A stretch of 64,000 nt of DNA from Cucumis sativus (GCF_000004075.3 NC_026661.2:930001-994000); one strand, 5' to 3'; shown: positions 1 through 13,866, numbered from the stretch's first letter. Numbers and translations: made by a program. Notes: generated by a model not told the origin, from the sequence alone.

Positions 1-1949
1 TTTAGAAATATTATTTCGATTGAATGAATTGTCGAAATACAAATTTAGACAAATTTAAAACAAGATTGATAATCTATTTGAGATGCAATGGATGTAAGCA
101 GAAAGAAACACAAATGATTTGATTGGAAAAGATGAAAAAGTGACAAGTTACAAATGAAGAAAAGAAGAAAATTGATTAAATTAAGGAAAGGATTAGGCCT
201 AAAAATAAATAATTAATTGGAAGAAGAGGATGTAGGATAGAATAGGATATTATGGAAAACAAATCAAAGTATGGGATATGAATCAATCAAAAGCTACCAA
301 ACAAAAGAAAAGTGAGTGAAATGGGGAGGAAGGTGAAGGAAGTAGTTGAGAAGCTTCCAGAGACAGAAAATGACACTTCTATTTTTTATTTTTACCCCAA
401 AAGCAACTTTGTTTTCTTTTTCTTTTTTATCCAACAAAAGAAAAGGCATATAATTAGTTTAAATGAAAATAACATATTTGGAATTTAGTCAAAGAATGTT
501 ACTTAAACATATCAAGTGAAATATAATTGAATTGATTAAAATATACAACACCATATCACAAAATGGTTAGATGAGAAGATGTATTTGTACGTGTGAAAAT
601 AAATGAATTGGAAAAGAGTAAATGAAAAAAAGAAAGTGATAGAGAGGAGTGCAGGGTGCAGGTGTGGCACATGGGTCCATGGGCTCCGCCGGCCTTTGGT
701 CCATTCTTTTCTGAATCACTTTCATTAGACAGAGCCACACAGGCACTGCCTCAAACTCATAGGGAACCCAAATTTCAACCCTAAATTATTGACTTCAAAC
801 GACTTCATTTCATACCCATAATAATAAATAATAATAGTAATAGTAATAATGCTCAACTCACCCACACTCACACCATGAATGTGTGTATTTCCCCTCATTC
901 ATTCCTTTATCCTAATATCAATTAACCATATGTTTTTTTCTCTTTTTCCTTTTTTTTTTTTAACTTTGAGATTATATTAATTAATTCAAACTATACCTTT
1001 TTTTTGTGTATCTAATTTACACTCATGTCCAAATTTGGTTGGATAAAACGTATTATCAATTAATTAATTTGTGCTCTCCGATCTTGCTTTATCAACAAAA
1101 AGGGAGGAACATTCGTGCATTGTGTATGCGTCGAAAGAATTGAGAAATGTCGATTTTTTTGTTGTCTCTAAAAAAAGCCGATACAATCTTGAACTATAAC
1201 TCTTGTAGTGTAAAATTGAAAAATTTTAAAAGTTGAATCAATATATACTAAAATTAATTAATGAGTTTTTTAAAATAGTCATTTCACAAAAATGAATAAT
1301 TAAATGCATGTACAATTTCAAAATAAAATTTGGTTGGAATCTAAAAAAGTCAGTTATAAAAGTTATTTATTTGATATATGCTATATACAATTAATTGTTA
1401 TACAAGAAGTTAATTTGTAAGTACAATTATAATCTCTTTTTCTTTTGATCTTCTATTGATTGATATAATGTCAAATGTAGGCCTTTGGTTAACTTTGGGT
1501 TATATTCAACTCCAAATGGATAGGTCAAATTCCCAATTTAACATCAATAAACTAGTAAGGAGAGTATAAATTTTTATTATTGTTATTATTATTTTTGTAT
1601 CAACATTAACTAATAATATATTTTATTCTATTTACATCGTTTGATTGTAAAATAAAATAAATTAAATGAAAAGTAAATAAGAGAAATTCAAAAGTAATGA
1701 TCGTTTTCCGGGTGATCCCCTTTAACTTTAACTAAAAATCATTTAACCTAAAAAATATAAGATTTTAACGTATATCCATTAACACATAACTAATCTTCTT
1801 TTATTTAAAAAGTACTTAAAGTAGACATGAACGAATAAAATTTCATCGAGAAGCTTAAGTCGTATTTTACTAGTGAAACAAAACCTGTCCCATTCCAAAT
1901 ATGCTTATGATGTTAAACCCTAAAATTTCACCAAACTAATATTCTTTTA
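1..1949. other. Intergenic, no gene seen
   Basis: AT-rich sequence with poly-A/poly-T runs and short TAA/ATA microsatellite stretches (for example near 822-850). Short open frames here have no recognisable protein character, and no RNA gene was recognised. Confidence 0.6.
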
Positions 1950-2405
1950 ATTCACTGGATGCTACTTTTGAGGTTGTATGTCTTCGATCACTCCGGGCTA
2001 ACATGGGGCTTCTCAAGATTCTGCAACTATTTTTCATTATGAGAATTATAGTTATATTCATATTTATCACGAAGGGACAAAGCACATTGATAATAGCTAT
2101 CACTTCATCTGCTACCATTTCTTAAGTTCCACTAGTTATTCGACTTCAACCTATATCTACAGTCGAACAACTAGTAGGCACGCATCCTCACCAAGGTTCT
2201 CTCCTCTACTCGCTTCAGTCAATTGCATTTCAAACTAAATCTAACTTCTACTCCGCCACCTTTGAATTTGAAGGGGGATGAGACTGTATTTAATTTTGGT
2301 ATTTGTTATTTAGGTTGTCTAGATCCCGTATCACTTTTAAGCTATCTTGTATGTATTTGTACTCTTGTATTCACGTAGAAAGCATCATACCATTTATAAT
2401 AACCT
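1950..2405 (+). mobile_element. Decayed Ty1/copia retrotransposon 3' end (RNase H tail, polypurine tract, partial LTR)
   Basis: In the frame starting at 2020 the translation contains HEGTKHIDNSYHF, close to the 'HERTKHIEIDCHF' block of copia RNase H. The preceding part (LDATFEVVCLRSL, about 1957-1995) lies in another frame, so the coding region is frameshifted. A polypurine tract lies at 2270-2281 (gaagggggatga). It is followed by LTR-like sequence rich in 'tgtatttgtactcttgtattc' style motifs to about 2405. No second LTR or integrase was seen, so this is a fragment. Boundaries are approximate. Confidence 0.65.
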
Positions 2406-5400
2406 AAAGTACAAATTGTTTTAACCCGTTGACCATAACAACCAACTTTCCACTTCAAACATCATCTTCAAAACAAAAGTTGGAATTAGTGTAAAAGAAA
2501 AATATAATCAAACTTTCAATTCTCTAGACCTTAATACCTCAAGATTAAAAAAGAAAAAAAAAGTCAAGCAGAAGTACCAAACATTGTCACATAAGGTTGA
2601 AGAAATATAAGAATTGTGTATATATCCATCCATCTATAACCTCATTGTGTTCTACCCTGTTGCCCATAACTATTCGTCATTTGACCATTAAATATTTGAA
2701 AATAATATTTAAAAAAAAAACTAAAATTTCACATTTATATTCTTTAATTATGGGGAAAGTGCCAATTTAATTATTTAATTTGTCACCTTAGTTAAAGTGG
2801 TAGGTGAGGTCTAGATTTGAAGAGAGTTTTAATGTGTGGGAGAAAGTGGAAACTTACACAACATGAAAGAGAATATCGAGTAGATTTAATTACTAACTTA
2901 TTACAATTATTATTGTTGTTATTATTGTTATATTATATTACATTATGAAGTTTAGTGGAAGCTAGAAGGTCCAAAATATTGTACTACCATAATTGTATAA
3001 CTTGAATTAGCTTATATAGGTGATGAGATTAGACCATAAGGCCGTCTTTTATAACTATTTTTTAAATACAATTATTAGTCTACTAAAATATAGCAAGAAA
3101 ATCATTGTTTAATTATTTCCAAAGTAAGAATATTTATTACGTGAAAAATAATAAGATAATAAAATCATATTGGTATATTTATTTCATTTCAACCTTTCTC
3201 TATACTATAACATAATCATAATCATAATAATGTATGAAAAATGAAAGAAAAAAACAATAAACACATGTTATGTTATGTTATGTTATATAACAGATATAAT
3301 TAGATGAATAGAAATAGAAAGGTATCCTAAAAGAAAGATGGGGAAATGTTAGTGAAGAAAATTAGATGTAGAAGTTTTGATGAAAAAGTAAAAAAGAAAA
3401 GGAAATGGATAATTGGTGGTGTTGTGCTTTAGGTAAAAAGATTGACGTTGAAAAGACAGAAACTTACATGGGGAACATTTTTTTAGATTGATAATAGAAA
3501 AGAAGTAATTACTCAACCAAATATCACGTAAAAGTACTTTAAGCTGCACCACCACCAACTTACACACTTTTTCATGTCTCTCATTTTTCTTCCCCCAAAA
3601 TGTTGTTTTCTGTGTATACATAATAATAATATATATCCAGTTTTCTTTCTTTCTTTGTTTAAGAAAAGAAAATAAGTAAAATAGGTATGTAATTTAATTT
3701 TATGATAATAACAAAACCATATGAATTGAATGTAAAGGTTTTTATCAACAGAAAGGATGCAGGTCTCACCTCTTGATTCATCACTCTTTTCATTTCTAAA
3801 CATTATACATTTCAATTCTTATGAATTTTGCCGACAAAATAGTGGCCTTACATAATAATTGCTTCTTCTTTTTTCTCCTCAATTTTATTTTTAGGTGAAG
3901 ATATAAGAAACCTTTGTGCTAATTTTTTTTGTTTCCATTTGAATAGAAATTGATTTCAAACTTGTAACATTTAAAAAGGTTGCAAATCATCTCAAAATTC
4001 TGTGTTTCCAACTGGCTGTCTCTCCCTGTTTTTGTCTAACACCATCCTCACAACCTACTTTCTTTCCTAAATAATAATAATAACTTTCGTCTTTCCATAT
4101 GGGTTGATACTATTTTCTAACATTTTAGATTTTGTTTTCTTGATCAATCAATTTTTTTCTTTTTCTTTGTTTTAGATCATGTTTGTTTCCGCTTGGTTAG
4201 ATGGGAAGAATTTGAAGAAACAATAGATGCATATAGAATGTAGAAACTTAGGGGTAAAATTGAAAAAATGTTTTTAAATGATTGAAAGTCCCCATAAATT
4301 TGTGCTCTAAGTATGTTGCATACGATATAATGCTTAAATTAGTTTAGAGTAATTGATATTAGCAACTCTTTTATGGAAGAAAATTAATTGAATCTATTTA
4401 AGATGTAATATTGTGGTCAACCTATAAAAAAAAATCCGTTATTTCTTGGATTAAACTAAAGAAGTCAGGATCGTATTATCTAGAAGAAAGTTATTTATTA
4501 GGTGAACTTGTGTAATTTTTTCTACTACAAACTATAAATTTTAATAATGAGACCCTTCATATATCACTTAGCTTCAAGTAACATAATTAAGACAATTTTT
4601 TCTTAGTTTCTCTATATTTTTTTTCAATCACAAATTTCATATTTGTACTTGAATTCTCAACTAAATATTGGTTTTTAAAATGCAAGGAAAGTATGATTTG
4701 AAATATATATATAAGAAAGAAAAATTGGACTTCCACATGATCCTCTAATTTATATGAAGTCAAAGATTGACTTCAACACCTTACTAATCAATTTTGCTTT
4801 TGTCCCCCTAAGTTCCCAACAAACACTATTAAATATTCATAATTCAATATCAAACCCTTTTTTAAATCATAGTATACTTCCAATTTCGTCTCTATAATTT
4901 TCAATTTTCCATTTTTATTTACCTATATTCCAAATATTTCTTTATAGACTTTTTTCCATTTTTAACCCTAAATCTTAACCCAATTAAATAATATAATTAG
5001 CCACACAAATAATACAAAACCAAACACACATCTAATTTAACTTTGGTCCATATATTCAAAACTAAACTTATATACCTCAAATACATATATTTAAAATGTC
5101 TCATTAAATAAAATAAAAAATAAATTTGAAGTTATAAAATTAAAAGTTAAAAGTTGATTGAAATAAAAAATTAAAATCGATAATCAAACATCTTGATCAC
5201 TGTGGTTGTTTTGGAGTATTAGAAGATATTCAAACTTTTAAAATATGGATCTCCAAATTTCTGGCATCTCCATTTTATATTTTTAATTCTTATTATTTAA
5301 TTAGTTTAATCATAGTATGTTTATTTTATTTAATCTCAATGATTTTAAAAGGTTGGCTAAGTTGAAAAATGAGAAAGAAAGAGAATGGGAAGGAAGTAGG

Positions 5401-6416
5401 AAAGTTGTAATTTAAGAAAAACTTAAAAAGGGGTAACAAACAATGACATAAAAAGAGCCATAAAGAATCCATCAAAGGGATTACAAAATGGAACTATCTT
5501 AACCCATCAAAAATGGTTGGATGAAAAGCAGAAGAAATGGACTAAATCAAGACAGATAAATTAGGAGTTCACTCTAATTTTGAAAGTTATATTATTATTA
5601 TTATTGAATAAAAAGAAGAAGAAAAAAAAAAAAAAAAACAAACAAATCTAGAGATTCTCCCCTCCCCTTAAATTGAATTATATTCATTATTTATGATCAT
5701 CATCATCATCATCAATCACCAAATTCAATACTGACTCAGTCCCCTCTTTCTCTCTCAATCCTCCATTTTTTCTCTCTTTTTAAGCTTTCTCTCTCTGAAA
5801 TCTCTGACCCCTATACTTTAGTCACCAAATCTGCATCTCTCTCTCTCTCTACCCTTCCCTATAAACCCTCTTTCTCTTTCATCCATAATTAAAAATAAAA
5901 TTACCCCCTACCATCCATCCATATGCTATTATTTGTTACAATTTAACTCTATCTATTATACCAATTCAACCATCAATTTTACATCATCATACAAAAGGTA
6001 AATGTAATATGTTTACTTATAGCAAAATGTTTATAATATAGTCTATCACAAACTTTGGATTTGATTACTAGAATTAACCAAATTTTGTAATAATTGTGTA
6101 TAATTTGAAGGAAGATAGGGAGTTGGGTATATTTGAAAAGTTGAGGTTAGAAATAAGAAGTTAAGAGGGAGAAAAGAGAAAGTTAAAAAGAAAAGAAAAT
6201 AGTATGGGTAGACTATTCCCTTTCCCCAACTTCTCCTATTAAATCTCTTTTCTCTTTCTCTGTTTTCTTGTCAACCTCTTCCCTTTACTTTGCCCTTCCC
6301 AAAAAAAGATTTTCTTTTCTTTTTTTTTTTTTCTCTTTATCACCACTTATTATTATTATTTTTTATAATTCTGAAATAAAAATTTCATTAAAAAAATCAC
6401 ATCTTTTTCCAATGCA
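2406..6416. other. Intergenic, upstream region of the RING gene
   Basis: No coding region recognised. The stretch is AT-rich and contains a poly-A tract (about 5620-5640). A long pyrimidine-rich CT tract at about 5735-5880 is typical of plant promoter or leader DNA, and a second CT-rich block at 6220-6330 lies close to the next gene. Confidence 0.55.
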
Positions 6417-6425
6417 TATATAAAT
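6417..6425 (+). promoter_or_regulatory. TATA box of the RING E3 gene
   Basis: TATATAAAT lies about 190 bases before the start codon. The CT-rich leader follows it (6440-6600), which suits transcription starting near 6450. Confidence 0.5.
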
Positions 6426-6608
6426 AATATAATTCATTCATTTCTCTTAAAAGCTCCCCCATTTTCACACCCTTCCTCTCCTCTTCTCTCCTCTCCTCTT
6501 ACTTTCTTCATTTCGTGTGAATCTTAATCCAACTTCTTCTCTTTAATCCAAACCCATTTTTTCTTTTCCTTTTATCTTTAAAGGGGTTCTTCTCCCTCCT
6601 CCCAATCC

Positions 6609-7544
6609 ATGGCGGTTCACGCTCAGTTCTACCCTGAAAACCTCGTCTTCCCCTTCGCCGCCAACTCACCAACTGATTCCCACTCTCAATTTAGCTTCCA
6701 GAAACCGCCGCTCATTTCCCAACCTGAGTTTTTCTCTGTCTCTAGCGGCGGCGGCGACGGTGCCGATGTGGCCTCTGTTTTAAACTTCACGAAGAATCCT
6801 CACCGGACGGCTGCCGCAACGGCGGGGTTCTCTCAATGTGTGAGTGCACATGTTGAGAAGCAGAGACAGGAGATCGACCATTACATTAGATTGCAGGTTC
6901 CAATCAAAATCTATTCTACGATGTTGATTCTTTTTTGTTTTCTTCTTTTAGAATGATGCTCTGTTTTAATATTTTGAATCTTTTTTTTTTTTTTTTTTGT
7001 TTAGAATGAGAGTTTGAGAATAGCGTTGAGAGAGCAAGGGAAGCAACAAATTGTAGCATTAATGAAGAAAATCGAATTGAAAACAGCGATTCTGTTGAGA
7101 CAGAAAGAAGAGGAAATAGCCAAAGCTGCTAAAAAAACAATGGAACTTGAAATTTTCTTGAGAAAACTAGAAACAGAGAATCAACTTTGGCAAAGAATTG
7201 CTCAAGAAAACGAAGCCATGGCTATGTCTCTCAACAACACATTGGATCAAATGAGAGAAAAAGTTACCAATTCCTTCGACGATGCCGAATCTTGCTGTGA
7301 TATGAACTCCGCCGACGAACAAATCCCGGCCAGAAACAGAGGAACCGAGTGTTGCTCCGTTTCAGAACAAGGGCAAATGAAGAACAAGAAAATGATATGT
7401 AGAAGCTGCAATTTTAGGAATTCTTCAATGATTTTCTTGCCATGTCGACATCTTTGTTGTTGTAAAGATTGTGAAACCGTTCTTGATTCATGTCCAGTTT
7501 GCCAAACGGGGAAGAAAGCAAGCATAGAAGCTTTGATTTTCTAA
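6609..7544 (+). CDS. BOI/BRG-type RING-finger E3 ubiquitin ligase (S-ribonuclease-binding-protein-like)
   Basis: Two exons, 6609-6896 and 7005-7544, give 275 residues. The intron is GT-AG, phase 0, with an 18-T run before its acceptor. The N-terminal third is low complexity with a Gly-rich stretch. Residues of about 85-175 are charged and helical, a likely coiled coil (QRQEIDHYIRLQ, then EQGKQQIVALMKK). The C-terminal 48 residues form the RING: Cys228, Cys231, Cys243, His245, Cys249, Cys252, Cys259 and Cys262 (CxxC, CRH, CxxC, CPVC). This layout is that of Arabidopsis BOI and its relatives, which act as E3 ligases limiting cell death and repressing gibberellin responses together with DELLA proteins. 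That role is family knowledge. Two extra cysteines (247, 248) sit beside a zinc ligand. Which BOI/BRG paralogue this is cannot be told. Confidence 0.93.
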
Positions 7545-10500
7545 GGAAAGAAAACAGAAAAAAAAAAAAAAAAAGACACCCAGAATTTTCTTTTCCGGGA
7601 AACTGAGAGAAAATCAGATAGAAAATGATGATGATGAACAGAAAAAAAAAATTGTCCATAGAAGAAGCCACTGTTCTTCCATGTTTGTTTTCTTATTATT
7701 ATAATTATTTTTTTACTGTTTCTTCTGATTTTGGATTGGAAAATTGTACTTTGAAACTACCAAAATGAAGTGGACAGATTATTACAAGACAGAGCATCTT
7801 TTTCTTTTTCCAAATCCTTTGATTCTAAGTTTTATTTTATAAAATTTGTAGGTTTTAAAAGATTGATTTTGATTATGTAATGGCAGTTTTTAGTGACCCA
7901 TTTTGGGGTTTCATTGTCAGAGGTCAATTTGCAAAATTTGAAAGAAAAAAGATTTGTCAGATTGGTTCAGTCCTCTGTTTGGCTCCATTTGTTCTTCGTA
8001 TCAAAAATTGGTATATTCCCATCTTTTTTTCTTTTCTCAATTCTTCTCATTCTAAATAAAAATAGTTTTGTTTTTATTAATTTATTCAAATACGACATTT
8101 TTACATTTTATTTTTTTAGTCAATCGATCCATCAAATCGATTTGACCAATTTAGATTTGTTGGACATTTTTGCCATTGAAAAATTAGTTGTCAAATTTTA
8201 TTTGGATTTGGATTTGGATTCTATGCCTTATTATTTTAGTTAAAAGTTATGTTGTTTGAATGATACAGAATCCGAATTAGGTTTTATGTTACTGTGTTTA
8301 CCAACCTGAATGGATGTGAGTTTGATTTCAAATTTTGTGAAGAATGAAGATCATTCTTGAAATAATTATATATCCCCACCTTGTAAAATTTTGGTTAAAG
8401 TAGAAAGTGTGTAATAATAATAATGAAAAGAAAAGTGGAAGGATTAAGGAAGGAGTATGTTTAGTGAAAATGTGTGGAGAAATGAATGATGATCCACCAA
8501 ACACATGACCATATATATTTGGTCACTTGGATCAGAACCCCCCCTTTTCTTCTTCTTCTTCTCATTCAACTAAAACTATGTCTTAATTATATGAATCTTC
8601 ATTCCTTTCTTTTTCTTTCTTTTCAAATATTTCTTTATTTCTTTATTTATGCATTCAATTCTTCATAAGAAAATCAAACGAAATTATTATTGCAAAATAG
8701 GGTTTAATTGGGCACTTCAATATCATTCCGATATGTCGTCCAACAACTATAATCTGGTGTTTCCCAACCATGCTGTATCTCTTTTTGTACGCCAGGTGGC
8801 GAGATCTGATTCGTCTTTATTTTTCAATTTTCAATTTCCCTTTCACTCTCCCAGGTGGCCACACCCATTTCTTTTTTTTCTCACTTTTCTTTTTTTTTAA
8901 ATTCATAATCCACCACCATAGTTCTATAGTGAATAAGAGAATCATCAATCTACAAATTGGGGATGAAAGGTTTGAAGTTGGGACTTTTTGATTACATGTT
9001 GGTGTTAATCACGTTTTTAATAACTTTTAGTGTTTTAATTAATTAGAAATTTAAGTTAATTATCCGTAAAGTAATCAACACGATGGCTTTTTTTTTTTTT
9101 TTTACTAGGATTACATGAATGTGTACTAAACACAATTGGTATAGGAACATAAATCCATAAAGATGGAAGAATTTTGATTGGGAAGTTTAAAAGGTTTTAT
9201 GATAAAAGGGGAGGGGAGGGGGCATTTAGAGTGTTTTGACCAAAGAAGAAAAAAAGGAAGAGTATTGGGAGCAAATGAAAGGAATTACCGCATCATCCTT
9301 TGCTTTTGCTTACACATTTCAAGTTTGGGGTTCTCTTCTAATTGTTACAAACCAATATAGTGTGGTCAGTGGTGGACCTACTAAACCTAAACCTATCTCT
9401 ATTTCTTCCATTTCTCAAGGCTTCTCCACAAAATTACCCCTTTAAATATTTTCTTTTGGTTAAAAGGGAAAAAAGTGTTTTTGGACCTTTTTTTTTTTCT
9501 TTCTAAATTATCCTCCAAGTCCTTTTTCTTTTTCTTTTTATACATTTATGAGTTGGAATATAGATGTGGTCAATTTTTGTAATAGATCATTTGGATTGTA
9601 TGTTCTAGACAAGATTTGTTGATTTGGATAAGAACAAGTTCTTCCTAGGTTTCAAAAGTTGATTGATGAAAGTCCACTCGAGAGGAGTACGAATCTCGAA
9701 TATAGTTTCACGTCAAGAAGACATTTGAGGAGTATAGATTGTGTTTAAAAAGTGGTTTTACATTGTTAATTTTTTTTTTCTATTTTGAATAACAGTTCAA
9801 GATATTCGTGTAATGAATTAAAATCAATTTTGATTTAGATACTGCATTTAAAATATTGAAATCGAACATTAAATTTATCTTCAATGAAATGATTAAATCC
9901 ACGTGTTTTGGTGATTTGAAACGTAACAAAATGCTCAACATTTCAAAATTACTAAAAAGATGTGGTAAATAAGTTCAGCACTCATGATAATATGACTTTA
10001 AAGGTTAAACTTAAATTTTGTCATTAACTAGAAAGATACTCATATTCTTTCAAAACTACTATTAACTTTGGCAAGCATTACAAAACTACTATGGTGGAAG
10101 CATAAATCAAAATTATGAACGAAAATTGGTACCCAAAACAATTAAATCCATCAACTTTAGGGTGTGATTTAACAAAAGTAAATTTAAGAGGAGACACAAT
10201 ACCATTTTGATTCCACATTTAAATTGATTTTGATCGCATTCAAAGTGGCGACTCTCTTCATTCCAATCTTATCTCCATTAAAGTAAACAAAGCATTAATT
10301 CTTTATTAATGTTTGAAAAATCAGATTGGAAAAACATTGTTCAGTTCATCCATTAATGGGCTTAGGAAAATTCCAAGTCCTCTTTCTCCATTCCATTAGT
10401 CAATCCAAGTCACATCACATCACAATTACATATTTCTATATATTCTTTCTTTATATCCTCCCCCCCTTTTTTTTATTTCAATGGAAATCACCAAAATACA

Positions 10501-10914
10501 TTGCTCAAACTTCAAGACAAGAGAAAAAAGAACCAAACAAATAAAATAAATAAACAAACTGACTTTGGAAAAGAAGAATGAAAGTTTGCAAGGATTACTA
10601 TTATTATCTTTTGAGTACAGAAAACACGCTGTCCCATGTCATGAACCTATACAGAAAATGAAGGCCATCTCACAAATATCAATCAAATCTTAGCCATTTT
10701 GAACAGAAAAATGTCAAATATTAACTATTCAGAATATCATTTCTTGACCAACATTTTATACAATTTGAGATCCATAGAGTACAAACAAGATCCAAAGCAG
10801 GAAAAAGATAATGTAAGAAAGAAACAAATTGCGTGGGAGAAAACTTTGGCTACTCCTCTATACTTTTTAACTTTTATATCTGGCAATGAGAATGGAGTAT
10901 TTTGGGTAAATGAA
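7545..10914. other. 3' flank of the RING gene and intergenic DNA to the convergent NicO gene
   Basis: No gene recognised. The first part probably holds the RING gene 3' UTR and the last 300 bases the NicO 3' UTR on the other strand. A G-rich tract (ggggaggggaggggg, 9209-9223) and several poly-T runs are present. Open frames at about 9180-9445 lack protein-family features. Confidence 0.5.
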
Positions 10915-13287
10915 TCAGTAGAGACTATAGCCAAGAAACTGGCTAATGATAATGGCAAGTCCAAGAGCAATGGCTACAAAAGAAGCAACCCAAGTCAGTC
11001 TTTCAGTTATTCTAGGCACTCTATCTTTCAATGCCTCGCTAAACGAGCCTATAAAAGCAGTATAGCTTCCCATTGAAATAACTGTTCCAACTAAAAACAT
11101 TAGAAGAAATGCAGCGCCGGCTACACGGGAAGGTAAAGCAAGGGCAGGCAAAACTATCATAAGTGCATCAGGTTGTAGACCATGAACAACTCCAGTGGCA
11201 AAAGTAGCAAAACCTAACTTTTTACTCTTCTTGTTACCTACAACCATTGGTTTCTCTAGTGTTTCATAGATGCCGACATCACATTCACCATTATCTAGAG
11301 CTACTACAAATGGGGTACGAATTTCTGAAGCTTCCCTTATTCCCATAATACCAATAATAAATAGGGTTACACCTACTATTATTGTGCCCCAGGTTCTGAG
11401 AATTTCAATGTGAAGCTTATCTTTTAGCAGTAGAAATAGTAAACCAAAAATGACCTGACCTGCATCATGACCACAACCCCAAAGTGCCCCAACTGCAGCA
11501 CTTTCCATGCGGTTACACCCAATTGAAAGGGGTGCAAGAGCAGCGAGGTGATCTGGTCCTGATAATGTGTGTAAGCAACCAGCGAAGAAACCAGTCCAAG
11601 CACTATTTAATAGTTCACTTTGGATCAGACGTCGCCCAACTGCAACAGCTGCAGGACCTCCAGTTTTAGCTGCATTTTGAAAAGATGCAAAAGCTGCTGG
11701 TGCAAAGACTGGTTGAATCAGGATCAGAGCAAGAGCAGAAAGAACAAAGAGTGAACTTTTGACCTATGAAATTTAACAACATATGAAATTTTATCAGTTC
11801 TAACTTCTAGGAAGAAAATACATAACTCCAGACTAAAGCAAAGATATCAAGTTGACAGCCAACAGGGTCTTTGTTATTCATAATATTAACGCCTGTTTTC
11901 TCCAGAACTGTGGCTGGACATTCTGCTAATCCTTAAACTAGTTATGCATTAGGTTTAAATAGATAAACCCAAATGGAAAATGTAAACAAACTAATTAGAG
12001 ATGTGAAATTTCATCAGTTTTAACTTCTAAGAAAAAAATACATTACTAGAAACTAAAGCAAAGACATCAAAGAATCAGAGAGCCAAAAGGGTTTTTGCTA
12101 TTCAACATATTTACCAAGTTAATAGCTATAAAAAATATAACACTTTTTTTCTCAAGACCGATGGCTATGGCTGTCAACTTTGCTAATCCACAAACTTGTT
12201 ATGCATTAGATTTAAAAGAATATCCCCAATTGGAAAATGTAAATTAGACTAATTAGGGATGTGTACGTTTCTACGGTCAATAATTAGATTGTAAATTATT
12301 CACTAGTTCCATTATATTGCTTCGTAAATGTCAGGGATGCCTGGACAAGTGAACAGAGCTGGGATTTTCGTGGTGTCCAAAGAGTCAGAAAAAGATAAGG
12401 CGACAGAAAATAAAATCGTAAATTATAGTCTGTATCAGTTTTTGAGTGTGTGACCACATAGAAACAAATAAACAAATGAAAATATTAAATCTTCATGAGT
12501 ACCGCTGACAATAAAAGAAGAATGCCACATTAAACAGAAATTTCTCTGACCATACCCCATGGTTCTACATTAAGATCCTTTTCAAGATTTAATCCACAAT
12601 AAAAAATCTCACTCAACGGTCAAGACAACTGAAACGTGATCCAAAAAATTGGATTGGTATAATGCTAAAGCATATATATGAAGTTGTTGCTGACAATTGT
12701 AATTCATGAGAGGCATTCCTGATCTAATATTACGAAATTTAAAATCAGTCGTTCTTTCCAGCGATTCCAACAATAAAACAGAAATTGTACAATAAGATCT
12801 AAGTGGAATCCACATGACTCGTATAATCAGGTGAAATTTCAAGTAATAAAATTCAACAAAAATGACCTAAAATTCGATAATTAAGTCAAACAAAAATGAC
12901 CAAAACTCACAGTATTCCAAAAACTGAGCTAAAGAAAGAAAGAAAAAAAACTGGTTTCACCAACGCAATTCAGAAATATAAAATGAAGGAATTAGTGTCC
13001 AATACCTTATCCTTTGGGGCGAAAGGTTTGAGGGAATGAGGTTTAGGAGAGGCGGGTGGAGAATCGGAGTGGAAAATGGAATGAGTGGAGGAATTGGGCG
13101 ATGAAAAAGAAGGGTTGTGGTACTTAGAGGAGATTTCAGGAAGGGGGCGAAGTCCATGGCGGGTGGGGAGGGGGAAATTGGGCTTAAGGGAGTCGAAAAT
13201 GCGAGGAAAGCGAGGAAGAAGAAGAGATGAATTAGGGTTAATGTTGAGGGAAGAGGGAGAAGAAGAAGAGAAAAGAAGTCTTTCCAT
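10915..13287 (-). CDS. Plastid-type NicO / high-affinity nickel-transport family membrane protein
   Basis: Exon 1 is 13287-13006 (94 codons) and exon 2 is 11763-10915, joined in phase 0 by a GT-AG intron of 1242 bases; the product is 376 residues. Residues 1-94 are Ser/Pro/Arg-rich with few acidic residues, a plausible chloroplast transit peptide. The rest is strongly hydrophobic, with about six or seven membrane segments. HTLSGPDH (His159, Asp165, His166) resembles the metal-binding histidine/aspartate motif of NicO transporters. GHDAGQ (His193) and HGLQPD (His288) are further conserved-looking motifs. Arabidopsis relatives such as At2g16800 are annotated as high-affinity nickel-transport family; the substrate in plastids is not established by this sequence. 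ATG at 13287 is preceded by a CT-rich leader. An in-frame upstream ATG at 13443 would add 52 residues and is less likely. Confidence 0.9.
11783..12260. repeat. Tandem duplication of about 220 bp inside the NicO intron
   Basis: The stretch from 11783 (atgaaattttatcagttcta) is repeated, diverged, from 12001 (gtgaaatttcatcagtttta). Both copies then carry 'actaaagcaaaga', 'gttatgcatta' and 'ggaaaatgtaaa' in the same order. The offset is about 220 bases at the left end and slightly larger at the right end because of small insertions. It lies wholly within the intron, close to the 3' splice site on the minus strand. Confidence 0.85.
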
Positions 13288-13318
13288 AGAGGGTGTTGGC
13301 CGTGGAGTTGGGGGGCGG

Positions 13319-13342
13319 CGGAGGAGGAGGAGGAGGAGGAGA
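13319..13342. repeat. (GGA)n microsatellite in the NicO 5' leader region
   Basis: About eight GGA/GAG units. On the coding strand of the NicO gene this reads as a (TCC)n tract just upstream of the ATG, so it probably lies in the 5' UTR. Confidence 0.85.
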
Positions 13343-13866
13343 AATGAGGCTGCCCTGGGGGGTTGGTGGAGTTGGAACTCGGAAGATAGAGAGAAAGAGA
13401 GAGTCCAAGTAAGACAGTTGGAACTGAAAATTGAAATACGCAATTTCTTTAATTTTTTAAATATTGATTTATTGTATGGTCCAATGAGATGAACGTGGGC
13501 TCACCTATTCCATACTTAATTGTATATTTTTATTATAAGACTAAGCCAAAATCACCCTTAACCAATAATTAAATAAGAGGCAACAAAATAAAGGTGGAGT
13601 TAATGGGGAAGGGACGAGACGACGGACGAAAAATCTTTTTTAATTTAAAATCTCAACCTATTTGCAAATTTTATTATTATTATTATTAATTAATCACAAA
13701 GGCATGCGCCTATTTATTAACTAGTCGGGACACGTGCCTCTCTCAAGTTATACATTTAGCTTCTTTTTAACTAATTTTTCGTTTAGTTCTACTGTAGTAA
13801 ATACATTTAGCTTCAAATCATTGTGGGTCGTAGCTACGATTATTTTATTTTAAATACCAATAATTT

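Noticed and set aside
7893-8243. 116-codon ORF downstream of the RING gene
   Set aside because: It is Phe/Leu-rich translation of AT-rich 3' flanking DNA without recognisable domains.
9178-9445. Overlapping open frames of 60-69 codons near a G-rich tract
   Set aside because: They overlap in different frames, and lack domain features. The G tract has three runs only, so a three-tier quadruplex is not supported.
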